Below, piece after piece: positions 37,397 to 47,390 of a DNA stretch of 64,000 bases. Within the stretch, counting starts at the first letter, position 1. Every line of letters starts with the position of its first letter. The stretch is from Mesorhizobium sp. GTDB lineage: Bacteria > Pseudomonadota > Alphaproteobacteria > Rhizobiales > Rhizobiaceae. The notes beneath the pieces were generated by a model, which worked only from the letters and a program-made list of their open reading frames with translations, did not search any database and was not told the origin of the DNA. Made by a program: the position numbers and the translations under genes. The stretch lies in contig SAPZ01000009.1 of NCBI GenBank assembly GCA_004020875.1, positions 124,001 to 188,000 on the forward strand, read 5' to 3'.

Positions 37397-38157
37397 CGGT
37401 TCATTTCATCGGCGCCGGTCCCGGTGCGGCCGATCTCATCACGCTACGCGGGGCGCGGCTGCTCGCCAGTTGCCCGGTCTGCCTCCATGCGGGCTCGATC
37501 GTCGCGCCGGAACTGCTCGAACATTGCGCGCCCGGCACCAAGCTGATCGACACCGCGCCGATGTCGCTCGACGAGATCGAGGCCGAGTATGTCGCCGCGC
37601 ACAAGGCCGGCCAGGATGTTGCGCGTCTGCATTCCGGCGACCTTTCGGTCTGGAGCGCGGTGGCCGAGCAAATAAGGCGGCTGGAAAGACACAGCATCCC
37701 CTACACATTGACGCCAGGCGTGCCCTCCTTCGCGGCGGCGGCGGCGGCACTGCGCCGCGAGCTGACCATCCCCGAGCTCGCGCAAAGCCTGGTGCTGACC
37801 CGCGTTTCCGGCCGCGCCTCGAAAATGCCGCCGGGCGAGACGTTGGCCGGCTTCGGCCGTACCGGCGCCACGCTCGCCATTCATCTTGCCATCCACGCCA
37901 TCGACCGCGTCGTTGCCGATTTGACGCCGCTCTACGGCGCCGAGTGCCCGGTCGCGGTCGTCTTCCGCGCCTCCTGGCCCGACGAACGCATCCTGACCGG
38001 CACGCTCGGCACCATCGAGGCGCAGTTGGCGGAGAACCCGATGGAACGCACGGCGATCATCTTCGTCGGCAGCGCCTTGGCTGCGCAGGATTTCGGCGAA
38101 AGCTCATTGTACGACGCTCACTACCAGCGGCGTTTTCGCGGAAGGGACGGATTGTGA
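37393..38157 (+). CDS. cobM: Precorrin-4 C11-methyltransferase CobM
   Basis: 254 residues, tetrapyrrole methylase fold; methylates C-11 of precorrin-4 to give precorrin-5. [24 protein letters not shown] opens the protein; [50 protein letters not shown] and [12 protein letters not shown] are family blocks. Start fixed by ATGA overlap with cobE; a much longer in-frame extension is shadow of cobE/cobL. GTGA overlap with cobA. Confidence 0.95.
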   Translation: MTVHFIGAGPGAADLITLRGARLLASCPVCLHAGSIVAPELLEHCAPGTKLIDTAPMSLDEIEAEYVAAHKAGQDVARLHSGDLSVWSAVAEQIRRLERHSIPYTLTPGVPSFAAAAAALRRELTIPELAQSLVLTRVSGRASKMPPGETLAGFGRTGATLAIHLAIHAIDRVVADLTPLYGAECPVAVVFRASWPDERILTGTLGTIEAQLAENPMERTAIIFVGSALAAQDFGESSLYDAHYQRRFRGRDGL

Positions 38158-38969
38158 ACGGCAGCGCCAACATGAACGGACGGGCTACGGTTGAGCAGGC
38201 GCTTGCGCGCCTGAACTTCAAGCCGCGCGAGCTGGAGCCAGGCCACGTCTGGCTGGCCGGCGCCGGCCCCGGCGATCCCGGCTGCCTGACGCTGGAAGTG
38301 CTGGCCGCGCTCGGACAATGCGATGCGCTGGTCTATGATGCGCTGGTCTCGCCCGATGTCGTGGCGGTCGCCCAGGGCGCCGAGCTCTTCTACGCCGGAA
38401 AACGCGGCGGCCAGCCCTCGATGAAGCAGGACGATATCAACGCCCTGCTGGTGCGGCTGGCGCGCGCAGGCCGCCGTGTCGTGCGCCTCAAGGGCGGCGA
38501 CCCCTATATTTTCGGCCGCGGCGGCGAAGAGGCCTTGGCGCTCGCGGGCAAAGAGATTCCGTTCCGGGTGCTCTCCGGCCTCACCTCCGGACTCAGCGCA
38601 CTCGCCGCAGCCGGCATTCCCGCCACCATGCGCGGCATCAACAAGGCCGTGATCCTGGCGACCGGCCATGCCGCCGGCACCGATGACGACATCGACTGGG
38701 CTGCCATCGCCCGCACCGGACAGCCCACTGTCGTTTATATGGGCATGGCCAATTTGCCGGTGATCGCGGCAAAGCTGCTCGAGGGCGGCCTCGCGCCGTC
38801 CACCCCCGCCGCGGTGATCGTCGCGGCAACCACGCCGCAGGAACGCATCGTCGTCGCCACGCTCACAACCATCGCGGAAGAGGCTGCGGCCGCCGGGCTT
38901 GCCTCGCCGGCGCTGATCGTCGTCGGCGGTATCGTCGCCCTGCGCGCGGCACTGGCGGGTGATTCGTGA
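38154..38969 (+). CDS. cobA: Uroporphyrinogen-III C-methyltransferase CobA
   Basis: 271 residues from GTG at 38154 (GTGA overlap with cobM); an ATG six codons later is the alternative. Adds methyl groups at C-2 and C-7 of uroporphyrinogen III to make precorrin-2, the entry to siroheme and B12. Motifs: [58 protein letters not shown]. Not fused to a CysG-type dehydrogenase. Stop overlaps cobB (GTGA). Confidence 0.95.
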   Translation: MNGSANMNGRATVEQALARLNFKPRELEPGHVWLAGAGPGDPGCLTLEVLAALGQCDALVYDALVSPDVVAVAQGAELFYAGKRGGQPSMKQDDINALLVRLARAGRRVVRLKGGDPYIFGRGGEEALALAGKEIPFRVLSGLTSGLSALAAAGIPATMRGINKAVILATGHAAGTDDDIDWAAIARTGQPTVVYMGMANLPVIAAKLLEGGLAPSTPAAVIVAATTPQERIVVATLTTIAEEAAAAGLASPALIVVGGIVALRAALAGDS

Positions 38970-40282
38970 CCGCCCGCGCGATCATCATTGGGGCGCCGCG
39001 CTCCGGCTCGGGCAAGACCAGCGTCACCATCGGTCTGTTACGCGCGCTGGCCCGGCGCGGCGTCAGGGTGCGCGGCGCGAAGTCCGGACCGGACTATATC
39101 GACCCAGGCTTCCACACCGCCGCCACCGGACTGTCCGGTGTCAATCTCGACAGCTGGGCGATGTCGCCTTCCCTGCTAAACGCGCTGGCGACCAAAGCCG
39201 CGGATGACGTCGAATATGTCATCCTCGAAAGCGCGATGGGCCTGTTCGACGGCATTCCCGCGCCGCAAGGCCGCTCGGGCTCGGCCGCTGATCTTGCCCG
39301 GCTCTATGGCCTGCCGGTGCTGCTGGTGCTCGACGTTTCCGGACAGTCGACCACGGCTGCCGCCGTTGCCAAGGGCTTTGCCACCTACGATCCGGATGTG
39401 CGCATGGCCGGCGTCGTGCTCAACCGGCTCGGCAGCGAACGCCATCGGAGGCTGTCCAGCGACGCCATCGAGGCGATCGGCCTGCCCGTGGTCGGCGCCA
39501 TCCTGCGCGATCCCACGCTCAACCTGCCGGAGCGGCATCTCGGCCTCATCCAAGCCGGCGAATACGAGAACCTGATGGCGCATCTCGACCGGCTGGCCGA
39601 CATGGTCGAAAAGTCGCTCGACATCGACACCATCCTGGCGCTGGCCACCCCGCTGGAACCGGCGGCCGGCGACTTCGGCGATGCCTTGCAGCCGCCCGGG
39701 CAGCGCGTCGCGCTGGCGGAAGACGCCGCCTTCACCTTTCTCTATCCGCATGTCGCGACGCATTGGCGCAAGGCCGGCGCCGAGATCGTGCCTTTCTCGC
39801 CGCTTGCCGACGAAGCGCCTGGCGAAGACTGCGATGTCTGCTGGCTCCCTGGCGGTTATCCCGAGCTGCATGCCGGCAAGCTTGCTGCCGCGACAAAATT
39901 CCAGGCGGGAATGGCGCGCTTTGCGGCGACGAAGCCGGTTCACGGCGAGTGCGGCGGCTTCATGGTGCTGGGCGAAGTGCTGGAAGACGCGGACGGCGAG
40001 AGCCACAGGATGCTCGGCCTGCTTGGCCATTCGACCAGCTTCGCCAAGCGTAAGATGAACCTCGGCTATCGCGAGGCGCGGTTGCGCGCCACCTGTCCGT
40101 TAGGGCGGGAGGGCACGCTGATACGGGGGCACGAGTTCCACTATGCGCAGATGACCGCCACCGGCAATGACGAGCCGCTGGCCGACCTTGCCGACGGCCA
40201 GGGCAATCCGCTCGGCGCCTCGGGCTACCGGCGTTGCCTTGTCAGCGGCACCTTCTTCCATGCCATTGCGAGGAGCGCATGA
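38966..40282 (+). CDS. cobB: Hydrogenobyrinic acid a,c-diamide synthase CobB
   Basis: 438 residues, GTG start. ATP- and glutamine-dependent amidation of the a and c side chains before cobalt insertion. The N-terminal P-loop domain has GAPRSGSGKTSVTIGLL, then KSGPDYIDPGFH and ESAMGLFDG. The C-terminal glutaminase-like domain has the nucleophile Cys in HGECGGFMVLGE (near residue 330) and a His in RGHEFHYAQ. Overlaps cobA and the following gene by four bases each. Confidence 0.95.
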   Translation: MTARAIIIGAPRSGSGKTSVTIGLLRALARRGVRVRGAKSGPDYIDPGFHTAATGLSGVNLDSWAMSPSLLNALATKAADDVEYVILESAMGLFDGIPAPQGRSGSAADLARLYGLPVLLVLDVSGQSTTAAAVAKGFATYDPDVRMAGVVLNRLGSERHRRLSSDAIEAIGLPVVGAILRDPTLNLPERHLGLIQAGEYENLMAHLDRLADMVEKSLDIDTILALATPLEPAAGDFGDALQPPGQRVALAEDAAFTFLYPHVATHWRKAGAEIVPFSPLADEAPGEDCDVCWLPGGYPELHAGKLAAATKFQAGMARFAATKPVHGECGGFMVLGEVLEDADGESHRMLGLLGHSTSFAKRKMNLGYREARLRATCPLGREGTLIRGHEFHYAQMTATGNDEPLADLADGQGNPLGASGYRRCLVSGTFFHAIARSA

Positions 40283-41046
40283 GCGGCCCTTCCGCACCAA
40301 GGCAATTGCTTGACGACATCGGTCTCAGCCTCGTCTTCTTCACTAGGCTGAGGCTGCCATCTAGCGATTTCGGCGGCCGCAGCCTGGCGGACGCGATCTG
40401 GGCGGCGCCTTTCGCCGGCCTCGCGGTGGCGATCATCGGCGCGCTTGTCTACGCCATCGCCTACAGCTTGGGTCTTGCCAGCGGCCCGGCCGCGGCGTTG
40501 ACACTCGCCGCCACGATGCTCGTCACCGGCTGCCTGCATGAGGATGGGCTTTCCGATATCGCCGACGGCTTTTGGGGCGGCAGGACACGCGACAGGAAGT
40601 TGGAGATCATGCGCGACAGCCGCATCGGCGCCTATGGCGCCGCCGCGCTTGGGCTGTCGCTGCTCATCCGCTGGAGCGCGCTGTCCGAACTCGCCGGTCC
40701 CGGCCACATCTTCCTGGCGCTGCTCGCTGCGCATGCGGGCTCGCGAGGCCTGTTCGGCGCCTTCATGCACCTTCTGCCGCCGGCCCGCAGCGACGGCCTG
40801 TCGGCGAGTGCGGGCTTTGTCGCAAGCCAGACCGCCGCCATCGGCGCCGCGCTCGGCGCCGTGGCGCTGCTGGCGCTCGGCCTCGGCGGCGCAATAGCGG
40901 CGCTGATCCTGCTCGGTCTGGTCTTCGCAGGCTTCCGCGCGCTCTGCCTCAACCAGATCGGCGGCCAGACGGGCGACACGATCGGCGCTCTGCAGCAGCT
41001 CGGCGAGATCGCGGTACTGCTCGTCGCTTCCGTTTGCCTATCCTGA
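40279..41046 (+). CDS. cobS: Adenosylcobinamide-GDP ribazoletransferase (cobS; cobV in rhizobial naming)
   Basis: 255 residues, about six membrane segments. Joins adenosylcobinamide-GDP and alpha-ribazole in the inner membrane, the last assembly step. The family motif CLHEDGLSDIADGFWGGRTRDRKLEIMRDSRIGAYG provides the acidic catalytic residues. FFTRLRLP near the N-terminus and LNQIGGQTGDTIGALQQLGEI near the C-terminus are also conserved. Start fixed by the ATGA overlap with cobB. Confidence 0.94.
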   Translation: MSGPSAPRQLLDDIGLSLVFFTRLRLPSSDFGGRSLADAIWAAPFAGLAVAIIGALVYAIAYSLGLASGPAAALTLAATMLVTGCLHEDGLSDIADGFWGGRTRDRKLEIMRDSRIGAYGAAALGLSLLIRWSALSELAGPGHIFLALLAAHAGSRGLFGAFMHLLPPARSDGLSASAGFVASQTAAIGAALGAVALLALGLGGAIAALILLGLVFAGFRALCLNQIGGQTGDTIGALQQLGEIAVLLVASVCLS

Positions 41047-41070
41047 TTCTCTTTCGGAGACCTTGCCCCC

Positions 41071-42096
41071 ATGTCCACTCAATCAGCGTCCTTCAAATCG
41101 CTCGAAGACCTTCGCGCCGCCTGCCTCGATCTTCCGGCCGGCAGCGACACCGCCGCCGCTGCCGTGGCAAGGAGACAGGACACGCTGACGAAGCCACCGG
41201 GCAGCCTTGGCAGGCTGGAAACGATCGCCGCCTGGCTCGGCCGCTGGCAGGGCCGCGATGTGCCCAAGCTCGACCATGTGAAGGTCTTCGTGTTTGCCGG
41301 CAATCACGGCGTTACCGCGCAGGGCGTCTCGGCCTATCCATCGGAAGTCACGGTACAGATGGTGGCGAATTTCGCCGGCGGGGGTGCTGCCATCAATCAG
41401 CTGGCCCGCATTGCCGGCGCGAAGCTGGACGTCATCCCGCTCGATCTCGACCATCCGACCGGCGATTTCACGCAGGTTCCAGCGATGGACGAACAGGCGT
41501 TCCTCGCTGCCGTCTCGGCCGGCTACGCTGCCGTGACCAAGGAGCTCGACTTGGTCTGCTTCGGCGAGATGGGAATCGGCAACACCACGCCGGCGGCCGC
41601 GATCTCGACAGCTCTGTTCGGCGGAGGCGCGGAAAAATGGACCGGACGCGGAACCGGCGTCGACGACGCCGGCCTGAAGCGCAAGGTGGTCGCCATCGAG
41701 GCGGGCCTCAAGCGCCACGCCGATTCGCTGTCGGACCCGCTGAAGATTGCCGCGGCGCTCGGCGGACGCGAACTCGCCGCCATTTTCGGCGCCACGCTTG
41801 CCGCGCGCAAGAACAACGTGCCGGTGCTGCTCGACGGCTTCGTCTGCACCGCCGCCGCGGCACCCTTGGCCCGGCTGCACCCGACCGGCCTCGCCCACAC
41901 CATCGCCGCCCATGTCTCGGCCGAAGCCGGCCACCGCCGTCTGCTCGAGGCCCTCGGCCTGCCGCCGCTGCTCGATCTCGGGATGCGGCTCGGCGAAGGT
42001 TCGGGCGCCTGCCTCGCCGTCAACATCGTGCGCTCGGCGCTGGAATGTCATGCCAGGATGGCGAGTTTTGCCGAGGCGGGTGTTTCTGAGAAGTAG
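41071..42096 (+). CDS. cobT: Nicotinate-nucleotide--dimethylbenzimidazole phosphoribosyltransferase (cobT; cobU in rhizobial naming)
   Basis: 341 residues. Makes alpha-ribazole phosphate for the lower ligand of cobalamin. Blocks: RQDTLTKPPGSLGRLETIAAWLG, VFAGNHGVTAQGVSAYPSEVT, CFGEMGIGNTTPAAA, and the C-terminal LGEGSGACLAV with the catalytic Glu. Begins 24 bases after the preceding gene behind a TCGGAGA site, the first real gap since cobW/cobN. It is the last gene of the riboswitch-led cluster. Confidence 0.95.
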   Translation: MSTQSASFKSLEDLRAACLDLPAGSDTAAAAVARRQDTLTKPPGSLGRLETIAAWLGRWQGRDVPKLDHVKVFVFAGNHGVTAQGVSAYPSEVTVQMVANFAGGGAAINQLARIAGAKLDVIPLDLDHPTGDFTQVPAMDEQAFLAAVSAGYAAVTKELDLVCFGEMGIGNTTPAAAISTALFGGGAEKWTGRGTGVDDAGLKRKVVAIEAGLKRHADSLSDPLKIAAALGGRELAAIFGATLAARKNNVPVLLDGFVCTAAAAPLARLHPTGLAHTIAAHVSAEAGHRRLLEALGLPPLLDLGMRLGEGSGACLAVNIVRSALECHARMASFAEAGVSEK

Positions 42097-42220
42097 ACTG
42101 CAAACAAATGGCGGGTTGCCCTTCCGGGGCGGCCCGTCAGCGAAGCTAAAAAGCAATTACCAACAGCCCAGAGCAGTCGATCGACTTGGCCAGCGGGACT
42201 TCCCTCTAATCAAAGAGATT

Positions 42221-42296
<76 letters not shown>

Positions 42297-42401
42297 ACAC
42301 CGCCGGGAAAACCAGCGTCGGCGGCGCATATAGCCGCCGCTTTCGGGGATGTCTAGCCCTGCCGGATCATTTCCCGACAAATCGCCGAATTGCCGCAGGC
42401 G

Positions 42402-43304
42402 TCAGACAAACAACTTACCTTCCGCGACCTTGACGGCATGGCCTCCGATGCGTGCGGAGGCCAGTTTTCCGCCATCGACATTGAACTCGAGCCGGATGCG
42501 CGATGGCCGGCCCATTTCCAGGCCCTGCTCGATCCAGAACTGTGAAATACCGTCCGTCGGGGCGTCGAAATGCATGACGGCTCCGGCAAAGGCAGCGGCA
42601 GCCGAACCGGTCGCCGGGTCTTCGTAGGACGGGGTGCCGGGCACGATCATGCGCACATGAAACGCGCTGTCGTGATGCACCGTCTCACGGCAATAGATAT
42701 AAGGGCTGGCGAAGGCCCATTCGCTTTTGCGCGGCGCCAATTCCGACCATGCCTGATTGTCGAGCCTGATCTTGGCGGCCTCCTCCAACCCGGCAACCGG
42801 AATCGTCACATAAGGCACGCCTGCCGACCAGAAGGCGACGCGGTGATTCTCGAAGCCGATCTCGTGCGGGCCAAGGCCGAGCGCGGCGCCGATCGCATCG
42901 GGATCGGCCTTGAGCTCCAACGGTTCCGGCAGTTTCGCCAGGTCGAACTCGGCGAAGCTCGAGCCGTCATGCTTGCTCACCGCGCAACGAACCGGTCCGA
43001 TATTCTCCTCCAGCACAAAAATGCCGGCGGCCTCGCCGGCGAGTTCAGCCAGCGCGATCGCCGAGCCGACCGTCGGATGGCCCGCGAAAGGCATTTCATA
43101 GTCAGGCGTGAAGATGCGAATCCGGTTACGATGCTTGGGATTTTCCGGAGGCAGCACAAACACTGTCTCGGACAGATTGAATTCGCGCGCGATCGACTGC
43201 ATGCCGGCAGTGTCGAGCCCATCGCTGTCGAGCACCACCGCAAGCGGATTTCCGGCCAGCCTTTCGGTGGTAAACACATCATAAAGCAAGTAATTGCGCG
43301 CCAT
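42402..43304 (-). CDS. PhzF-family isomerase-like protein
   Basis: 300 residues with the diaminopimelate-epimerase-like fold of PhzF/YddE proteins. Starts MARNYLLYDVFTTERLAGNPLAVV, followed by REFNLSETVFVLPP (catalytic Glu region), TPDYEMPFAGHPTVGSAIALAE and the C-terminal YEDPATGSAAAAFAGAV anion-binding loop. No phenazine genes are near, so the substrate is unknown and the name reflects only family. ATG at 43304 behind a weak site; stands alone next to tRNA-Lys. Confidence 0.88.
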   Translation of the reverse strand: MARNYLLYDVFTTERLAGNPLAVVLDSDGLDTAGMQSIAREFNLSETVFVLPPENPKHRNRIRIFTPDYEMPFAGHPTVGSAIALAELAGEAAGIFVLEENIGPVRCAVSKHDGSSFAEFDLAKLPEPLELKADPDAIGAALGLGPHEIGFENHRVAFWSAGVPYVTIPVAGLEEAAKIRLDNQAWSELAPRKSEWAFASPYIYCRETVHHDSAFHVRMIVPGTPSYEDPATGSAAAAFAGAVMHFDAPTDGISQFWIEQGLEMGRPSRIRLEFNVDGGKLASARIGGHAVKVAEGKLFV

Positions 43305-43436
43305 GGAGAAAACCTTTCGCCCCGCCCCGAATTTCTGCCCCAATCCCAACATGAGGGAAATTTAATTTGAAATTCGAACCTCGAGGCCTGATCTGTGCAC
43401 GGATAGGGACATCGATTTCCAGCATAGGGGTCCGGA

Positions 43437-44723
43437 GTGGACCAGGTTGTCAATCCGCCAAAGGCGGAATCCGATACTTCCATAGAGGCCGCACTCGGGC
43501 TCGACCGCAAGGGCGTAAGCCGCAAGCGTCGCCGCTTCTGGCTTTACGCCCTGCTGGCTATAGCGGTCGTCGCAGGCGGCATTGCCCTTTATCGGTGGTA
43601 CGCCGCGGCGCCCCCCAGGATCGAATATACCACCGTGGCCGCCGCGCCCGCCGACCTCACGGTCGAGGTATCGGCCACCGGCACGCTGCAGCCGCTGACC
43701 CAAGTCGATATCTCCAGCGAGCTTTCCGGCATCATCCGCTCGGTCTCCGCGGTTGAAAACCAGCAGGTCAAGAAGGGCGACGTGCTGGCGACGCTCGATA
43801 CCGCCAAGCTGGAAGTCCAGATCGAGCGCGCCACCGCCTCCGCCAAGGCGGCGGCAGCAAGCGTCGAAGACGCCAAGGTGACCTTGCAGGAGAACGAGAA
43901 CGCGGTGGCGCGCGCAAGCGCGCTCACCAAGCGCGGCATGGCCACGGACCAGTCCCTCGAAGCGGCCATTGCGACGCGCGATCGCTCGAAGGCGGCGCTC
44001 GACAGCGCCGAAGCCAATCTCGCCATCGCCCAAGCCGATCTCAAGGCGCAGCAGACAGATCTGGCGAAAAGCACCATCTATGCCCCCATTGACGGCATCG
44101 TGCTCACCCGTTCGGTCGATCCCGGTCAGACGGTCGCGTCATCGCTGCAGGCGCCCGTGCTCTTCGTGATTGCAGCCGATCTCCGCAATATGGAATTGCG
44201 GGCCGCGGTTGACGAGGCCGATATCGGCCAGGTCAAGCCCGGCCAGCACGCCCGCTTCACCGTCGACGCTTTCCCGGATCGTCCCTTCGACGCCGAGATC
44301 CGCGACATCTCCTATGCCTCGGTCACCACCGATGGCGTCGTCACCTACAATGCGCGGCTCGAAGTCGACAATGGCGAGCTTCTGCTCAGGCCCGGCATGA
44401 CGGCAACGGTGTCGGTCGTCACAAGGCAGGCCAAGGGCGTGCTCACCGTTCCCTCGACAGCCTTCCGCTATAGGCCGGCGCAACAGGCGGCCCGCGGCTG
44501 GAGCCTGAGCGACCTCTTCACCGGCCGCATGGGCCGCCCCAATCGGCAGCGCGAGCCGACCAAGGCGCCGACCGATGGCTCGCGCACGCTCTATGTGCTG
44601 GAGAACGGCCGGCCGCATCCAGTCAACGTCAAGATCGGCTCGACCGACGGCGAACTGACCGAGATCACGTCCGGCCTCGACGATGGCGCTCAAGTCATCA
44701 CCGGCGCGCAGCAGCGGAGTTGA
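43437..44723 (+). CDS. macA: MacA-type periplasmic adaptor (membrane fusion protein)
   Basis: 428 residues, GTG start behind CCGGAG. A membrane segment near residues 35-55 anchors the protein. Then come the lipoyl/barrel parts (VEVSATGTLQPLTQVDISSELSGII), a long alpha-hairpin rich in Ala (about 120-205), IDGIVLTRSVDPGQTV, and the beta-barrel LLRPGMTATVSVVT. It bridges the inner-membrane ABC transporter and an outer-membrane channel. The next two genes supply ATPase and permease; no TolC gene is present, so a shared channel is likely. Confidence 0.9.
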   Translation: MDQVVNPPKAESDTSIEAALGLDRKGVSRKRRRFWLYALLAIAVVAGGIALYRWYAAAPPRIEYTTVAAAPADLTVEVSATGTLQPLTQVDISSELSGIIRSVSAVENQQVKKGDVLATLDTAKLEVQIERATASAKAAAASVEDAKVTLQENENAVARASALTKRGMATDQSLEAAIATRDRSKAALDSAEANLAIAQADLKAQQTDLAKSTIYAPIDGIVLTRSVDPGQTVASSLQAPVLFVIAADLRNMELRAAVDEADIGQVKPGQHARFTVDAFPDRPFDAEIRDISYASVTTDGVVTYNARLEVDNGELLLRPGMTATVSVVTRQAKGVLTVPSTAFRYRPAQQAARGWSLSDLFTGRMGRPNRQREPTKAPTDGSRTLYVLENGRPHPVNVKIGSTDGELTEITSGLDDGAQVITGAQQRS

Positions 44724-44727
44724 CGAA

Positions 44728-45435
44728 ATGTCGGCTCCCCTGCTCATAACGTTCGACAAAGTCTGGAAAACCTATGGCGAGGGCGAGGCCCGCGTGCATG
44801 CGCTGGCCGGTGTCGATGTCGCCATCCGGCGCGGCGAATTCGTTGCGATCATGGGTCCCTCCGGCTCGGGCAAGTCGACGGCGATGAACATAATCGGCTG
44901 CCTCGACACGCCCACCGAGGGAACCTACCGCTTCATGGGCGTCGATGCGGGCAGGCTCGACCGCAACCGCCGCGCGCTTTTGCGCAACCTCTATCTCGGC
45001 TTCATCTTCCAGGGGTACAATCTCCTGCCGCGCACCACCGCGGCGGAAAATGTCGAGCTGCCGCTGATCTATCGCGGCGTCGCCGCGCGCGAGCGCCGCG
45101 ATCTCGCCATGCAGGCGCTGGCCGAGGTGGGGCTTGTCGGGCGCGAGCACCACACCCCGGCCGAACTGTCGGGCGGCCAGCAGCAGCGCGTCGCGATCGC
45201 CCGCGCGATCGTCACCAGGCCGACGCTGCTTGTCGCCGACGAGCCGACCGGCAATCTCGACTCCGCGCGCACGCACGAGATCATGGAGTTGCTGGCCAGG
45301 CTGAACGCCGACCTCGGCCTCTCCATCGTCATGGTCACGCACGAGGCCGATGTCGCGGACTATGCCGGCCGCACCATCCGATTCCTCGACGGCCATGTCG
45401 CCTCCGATACCCTGAAAAGGGAGGAAGCGGCGTGA
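44728..45435 (+). CDS. MacB-type ABC transporter ATP-binding protein
   Basis: 235 residues. Starts [21 protein letters not shown] four bases after the adaptor stop. Walker [10 protein letters not shown] near residue 46, [26 protein letters not shown] (Q-loop), signature LSGGQQQR near 148, Walker [14 protein letters not shown] near 168. In E. coli MacB this domain is fused to the permease; here it is a separate gene whose stop overlaps the permease start (GTGA). Confidence 0.92.
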   Translation: MSAPLLITFDKVWKTYGEGEARVHALAGVDVAIRRGEFVAIMGPSGSGKSTAMNIIGCLDTPTEGTYRFMGVDAGRLDRNRRALLRNLYLGFIFQGYNLLPRTTAAENVELPLIYRGVAARERRDLAMQALAEVGLVGREHHTPAELSGGQQQRVAIARAIVTRPTLLVADEPTGNLDSARTHEIMELLARLNADLGLSIVMVTHEADVADYAGRTIRFLDGHVASDTLKREEAA

Positions 45436-46649
45436 TCTGGGAGACCGTCCGCCTTTCGCTGCGCTCGATCCGCCGCAACGTGCTGCGATCGTTCCTGACG
45501 CTGCTTGGCATCGTCATCGGCGTCGCCGCAGTTATCGCCATGCTCACCATCGGCTCCGGCACCACCGAGAAGGTCAAGGCCGACATTTCCAAGCTCGGCA
45601 GCAATCTGCTCGTCGTTCGTGCCGGCCGCCCGGCAGGGCCTGGCGGACCGGGTGGCCTCGACCAGACGGTGCGGCCGTTGGCCGAAAAGGATGTGACCGC
45701 GCTCGTCGCGCATCTGAGCGGCGCACGCGCGATTTCGCCTGCTTCGCAAAAACAGGTGCGCGTCATCTTCGGCACCGAAAGCCTCACCTCGGGCGTCACC
45801 GGCACCGACAGCGCCTATCTCGACGCCCGCGACTGGAAATTGGTGTCGGGACGGCCGTTCAGCGATTCTGAAACGCGCGCCGGCACCGGCGTCTGCCTGG
45901 TCGGCGAAACGGTGCGCCAGCAATTCTTCGGCGCCGGCGATCCGGAGGGCGAGATCATCCGCGTCAACCGCACCTCCTGCAAGATCATCGGCCTGCTCGA
46001 ACCCAAGGGTTATACCGGCTTCGGCCAGGACCAGGACAATGTCGTGTTGATGCCGCTGCACGCCTATCAGCGTCGCGTCGCCGGCAACCGTGACATCGAC
46101 AACATCTACATCGCCGCCGACGACCGCACGCCGACCAGCGAGCTGCAGCCGCGCGTCGAGGACATTTTGCGCGACACGCGCCGCATCACGCCAGACCGCG
46201 ACCCCGATTTCGCCATCCGCGACATGACCCAGATCGCCGACGCCATGACCAGCGCCACAACCACCATGACCGGCATGCTGGGCGCCGTCGCCGGCGTCAG
46301 CCTCCTGGTCGGCGGCATCGGCATCATGAACATCATGCTGGTCTCCGTCACCGAGCGCACGCGCGAGATCGGCATCAGGCTGGCGATCGGCGCTCACGAA
46401 AAACACATCCTCATCCAATTTCTGGTCGAGGCGACGGTGCTGTCGCTGCTCGGCGGCATCATCGGCATCCTGATCGGGCTGTCGCTTGCCGGCATGGCCT
46501 CGATGGCGCTGACAATACCGTTCGCCCCAAGCCCCGCCGTCATCCTGCTCGCCGTGGGCTTCTCCGCGCTGATCGGCATGGTGTTCGGTTTCTTCCCGGC
46601 ATTGCGGGGCGCCCGCCTCGATCCGATCGACGCGCTGCGGCACGAGTGA
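45432..46649 (+). CDS. MacB-type ABC transporter permease
   Basis: 405 residues, GTG start. MacB_PCD plus FtsX domains: membrane segment near 20-45 (RSFLTLLGIVIGVAAVIAML), a periplasmic domain to about 285, then three membrane segments with VGGIGIMNIMLVSVTERTREIGIRLAIGA and a terminal ARLDPIDALRHE. Exporter of peptides, lipopeptides or small toxins with the adaptor; the substrate is not predictable. The gene meets the nudix gene tail to tail with 18 bases between. Confidence 0.92.
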   Translation: MIWETVRLSLRSIRRNVLRSFLTLLGIVIGVAAVIAMLTIGSGTTEKVKADISKLGSNLLVVRAGRPAGPGGPGGLDQTVRPLAEKDVTALVAHLSGARAISPASQKQVRVIFGTESLTSGVTGTDSAYLDARDWKLVSGRPFSDSETRAGTGVCLVGETVRQQFFGAGDPEGEIIRVNRTSCKIIGLLEPKGYTGFGQDQDNVVLMPLHAYQRRVAGNRDIDNIYIAADDRTPTSELQPRVEDILRDTRRITPDRDPDFAIRDMTQIADAMTSATTTMTGMLGAVAGVSLLVGGIGIMNIMLVSVTERTREIGIRLAIGAHEKHILIQFLVEATVLSLLGGIIGILIGLSLAGMASMALTIPFAPSPAVILLAVGFSALIGMVFGFFPALRGARLDPIDALRHE

Positions 46650-46667
46650 AACGCCCGACGGACGACC

Positions 46668-47390
46668 TCATTCGTTGGAAAAATGCCACTCGATCAGCGG
46701 CTTCATATGCCCCATCAGCCCGTCGGGCAGATCAGCGGCATGCCGGATGATGACCGGCCCTTCGATCTCCGGCTCGGCCTCGGCGGCGACGAAGGCGCTG
46801 ATGCGCCGCGCCAGCTCGTCGGCCGTTTCGGCCACCCGGTAGCGGCGGAAGATCACCGTGCCGCTCGCCGTCGACAAGGCGTGATAGCGCTGTCCGCGTT
46901 CAGCCTGCGAGAGGTCGAGCCCTGTCTCCTCCCCCACCTCGCGGATCATGTTGAAATCGACATCGACCAACCCGTCGTGGAAGTCGACCGGCTCGAACGA
47001 ACCGGCGGCGAAATAGACGCGGCCGGCATTGACCGTGTGAGCTCCCATGCGGATCGCCACCAGCGCATTATCGCCGGCGACCAGCACGGCATGCGCATAG
47101 GCGTGCTCGGCGCCGGAGTTCTCGCGTCGCTTGCGCCATAGCATGAATGTCGAATAGTTGACCGCATGGCAACGGCCGACGAGGCGCCCGTCCCGGTAGG
47201 CAAGTTCGGAAAGCAGGACCACTGTGCCGTCGAACAATGCGGGATTGGCTGCTGTTTCCTGCAGCCAGTTCTCGGCGACGGCTGCCGCATTGCTCAGCGC
47301 GAAGGGATGCGGCCCGGGATCGAGGCGGACATCGACCGCATTGACCGGCAGGATGACGTTGCGGGGCAGATCGAAACTCAACGGGGTCAC
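46668..47390 (-). CDS. NUDIX-domain hydrolase
   Basis: About 240 residues from GTG at 47390, which overlaps the stop of the upstream nuclease gene (GTGA); an ATG at 47420 would overlap it more. The Nudix box is incomplete in spacing but recognisable: GSFEPVDFHDGLVDVDFNMIREVGEETGLDL, with REVGEETGL supplying the metal-binding glutamates. It acts on nucleoside diphosphate derivatives of unknown identity. Coupling with an endonuclease/phosphatase-fold protein suggests a two-step nucleotide or nucleic-acid turnover unit (inference). Confidence 0.8.
   Translation of the reverse strand: MTPLSFDLPRNVILPVNAVDVRLDPGPHPFALSNAAAVAENWLQETAANPALFDGTVVLLSELAYRDGRLVGRCHAVNYSTFMLWRKRRENSGAEHAYAHAVLVAGDNALVAIRMGAHTVNAGRVYFAAGSFEPVDFHDGLVDVDFNMIREVGEETGLDLSQAERGQRYHALSTASGTVIFRRYRVAETADELARRISAFVAAEAEPEIEGPVIIRHAADLPDGLMGHMKPLIEWHFSNE

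Noticed and set aside
40572..42089. 505-residue plus-strand frame over cobS/V and cobT/U
   Set aside because: It is another frame of two genes with clear family motifs; composition Arg/Ala/Gly-rich.
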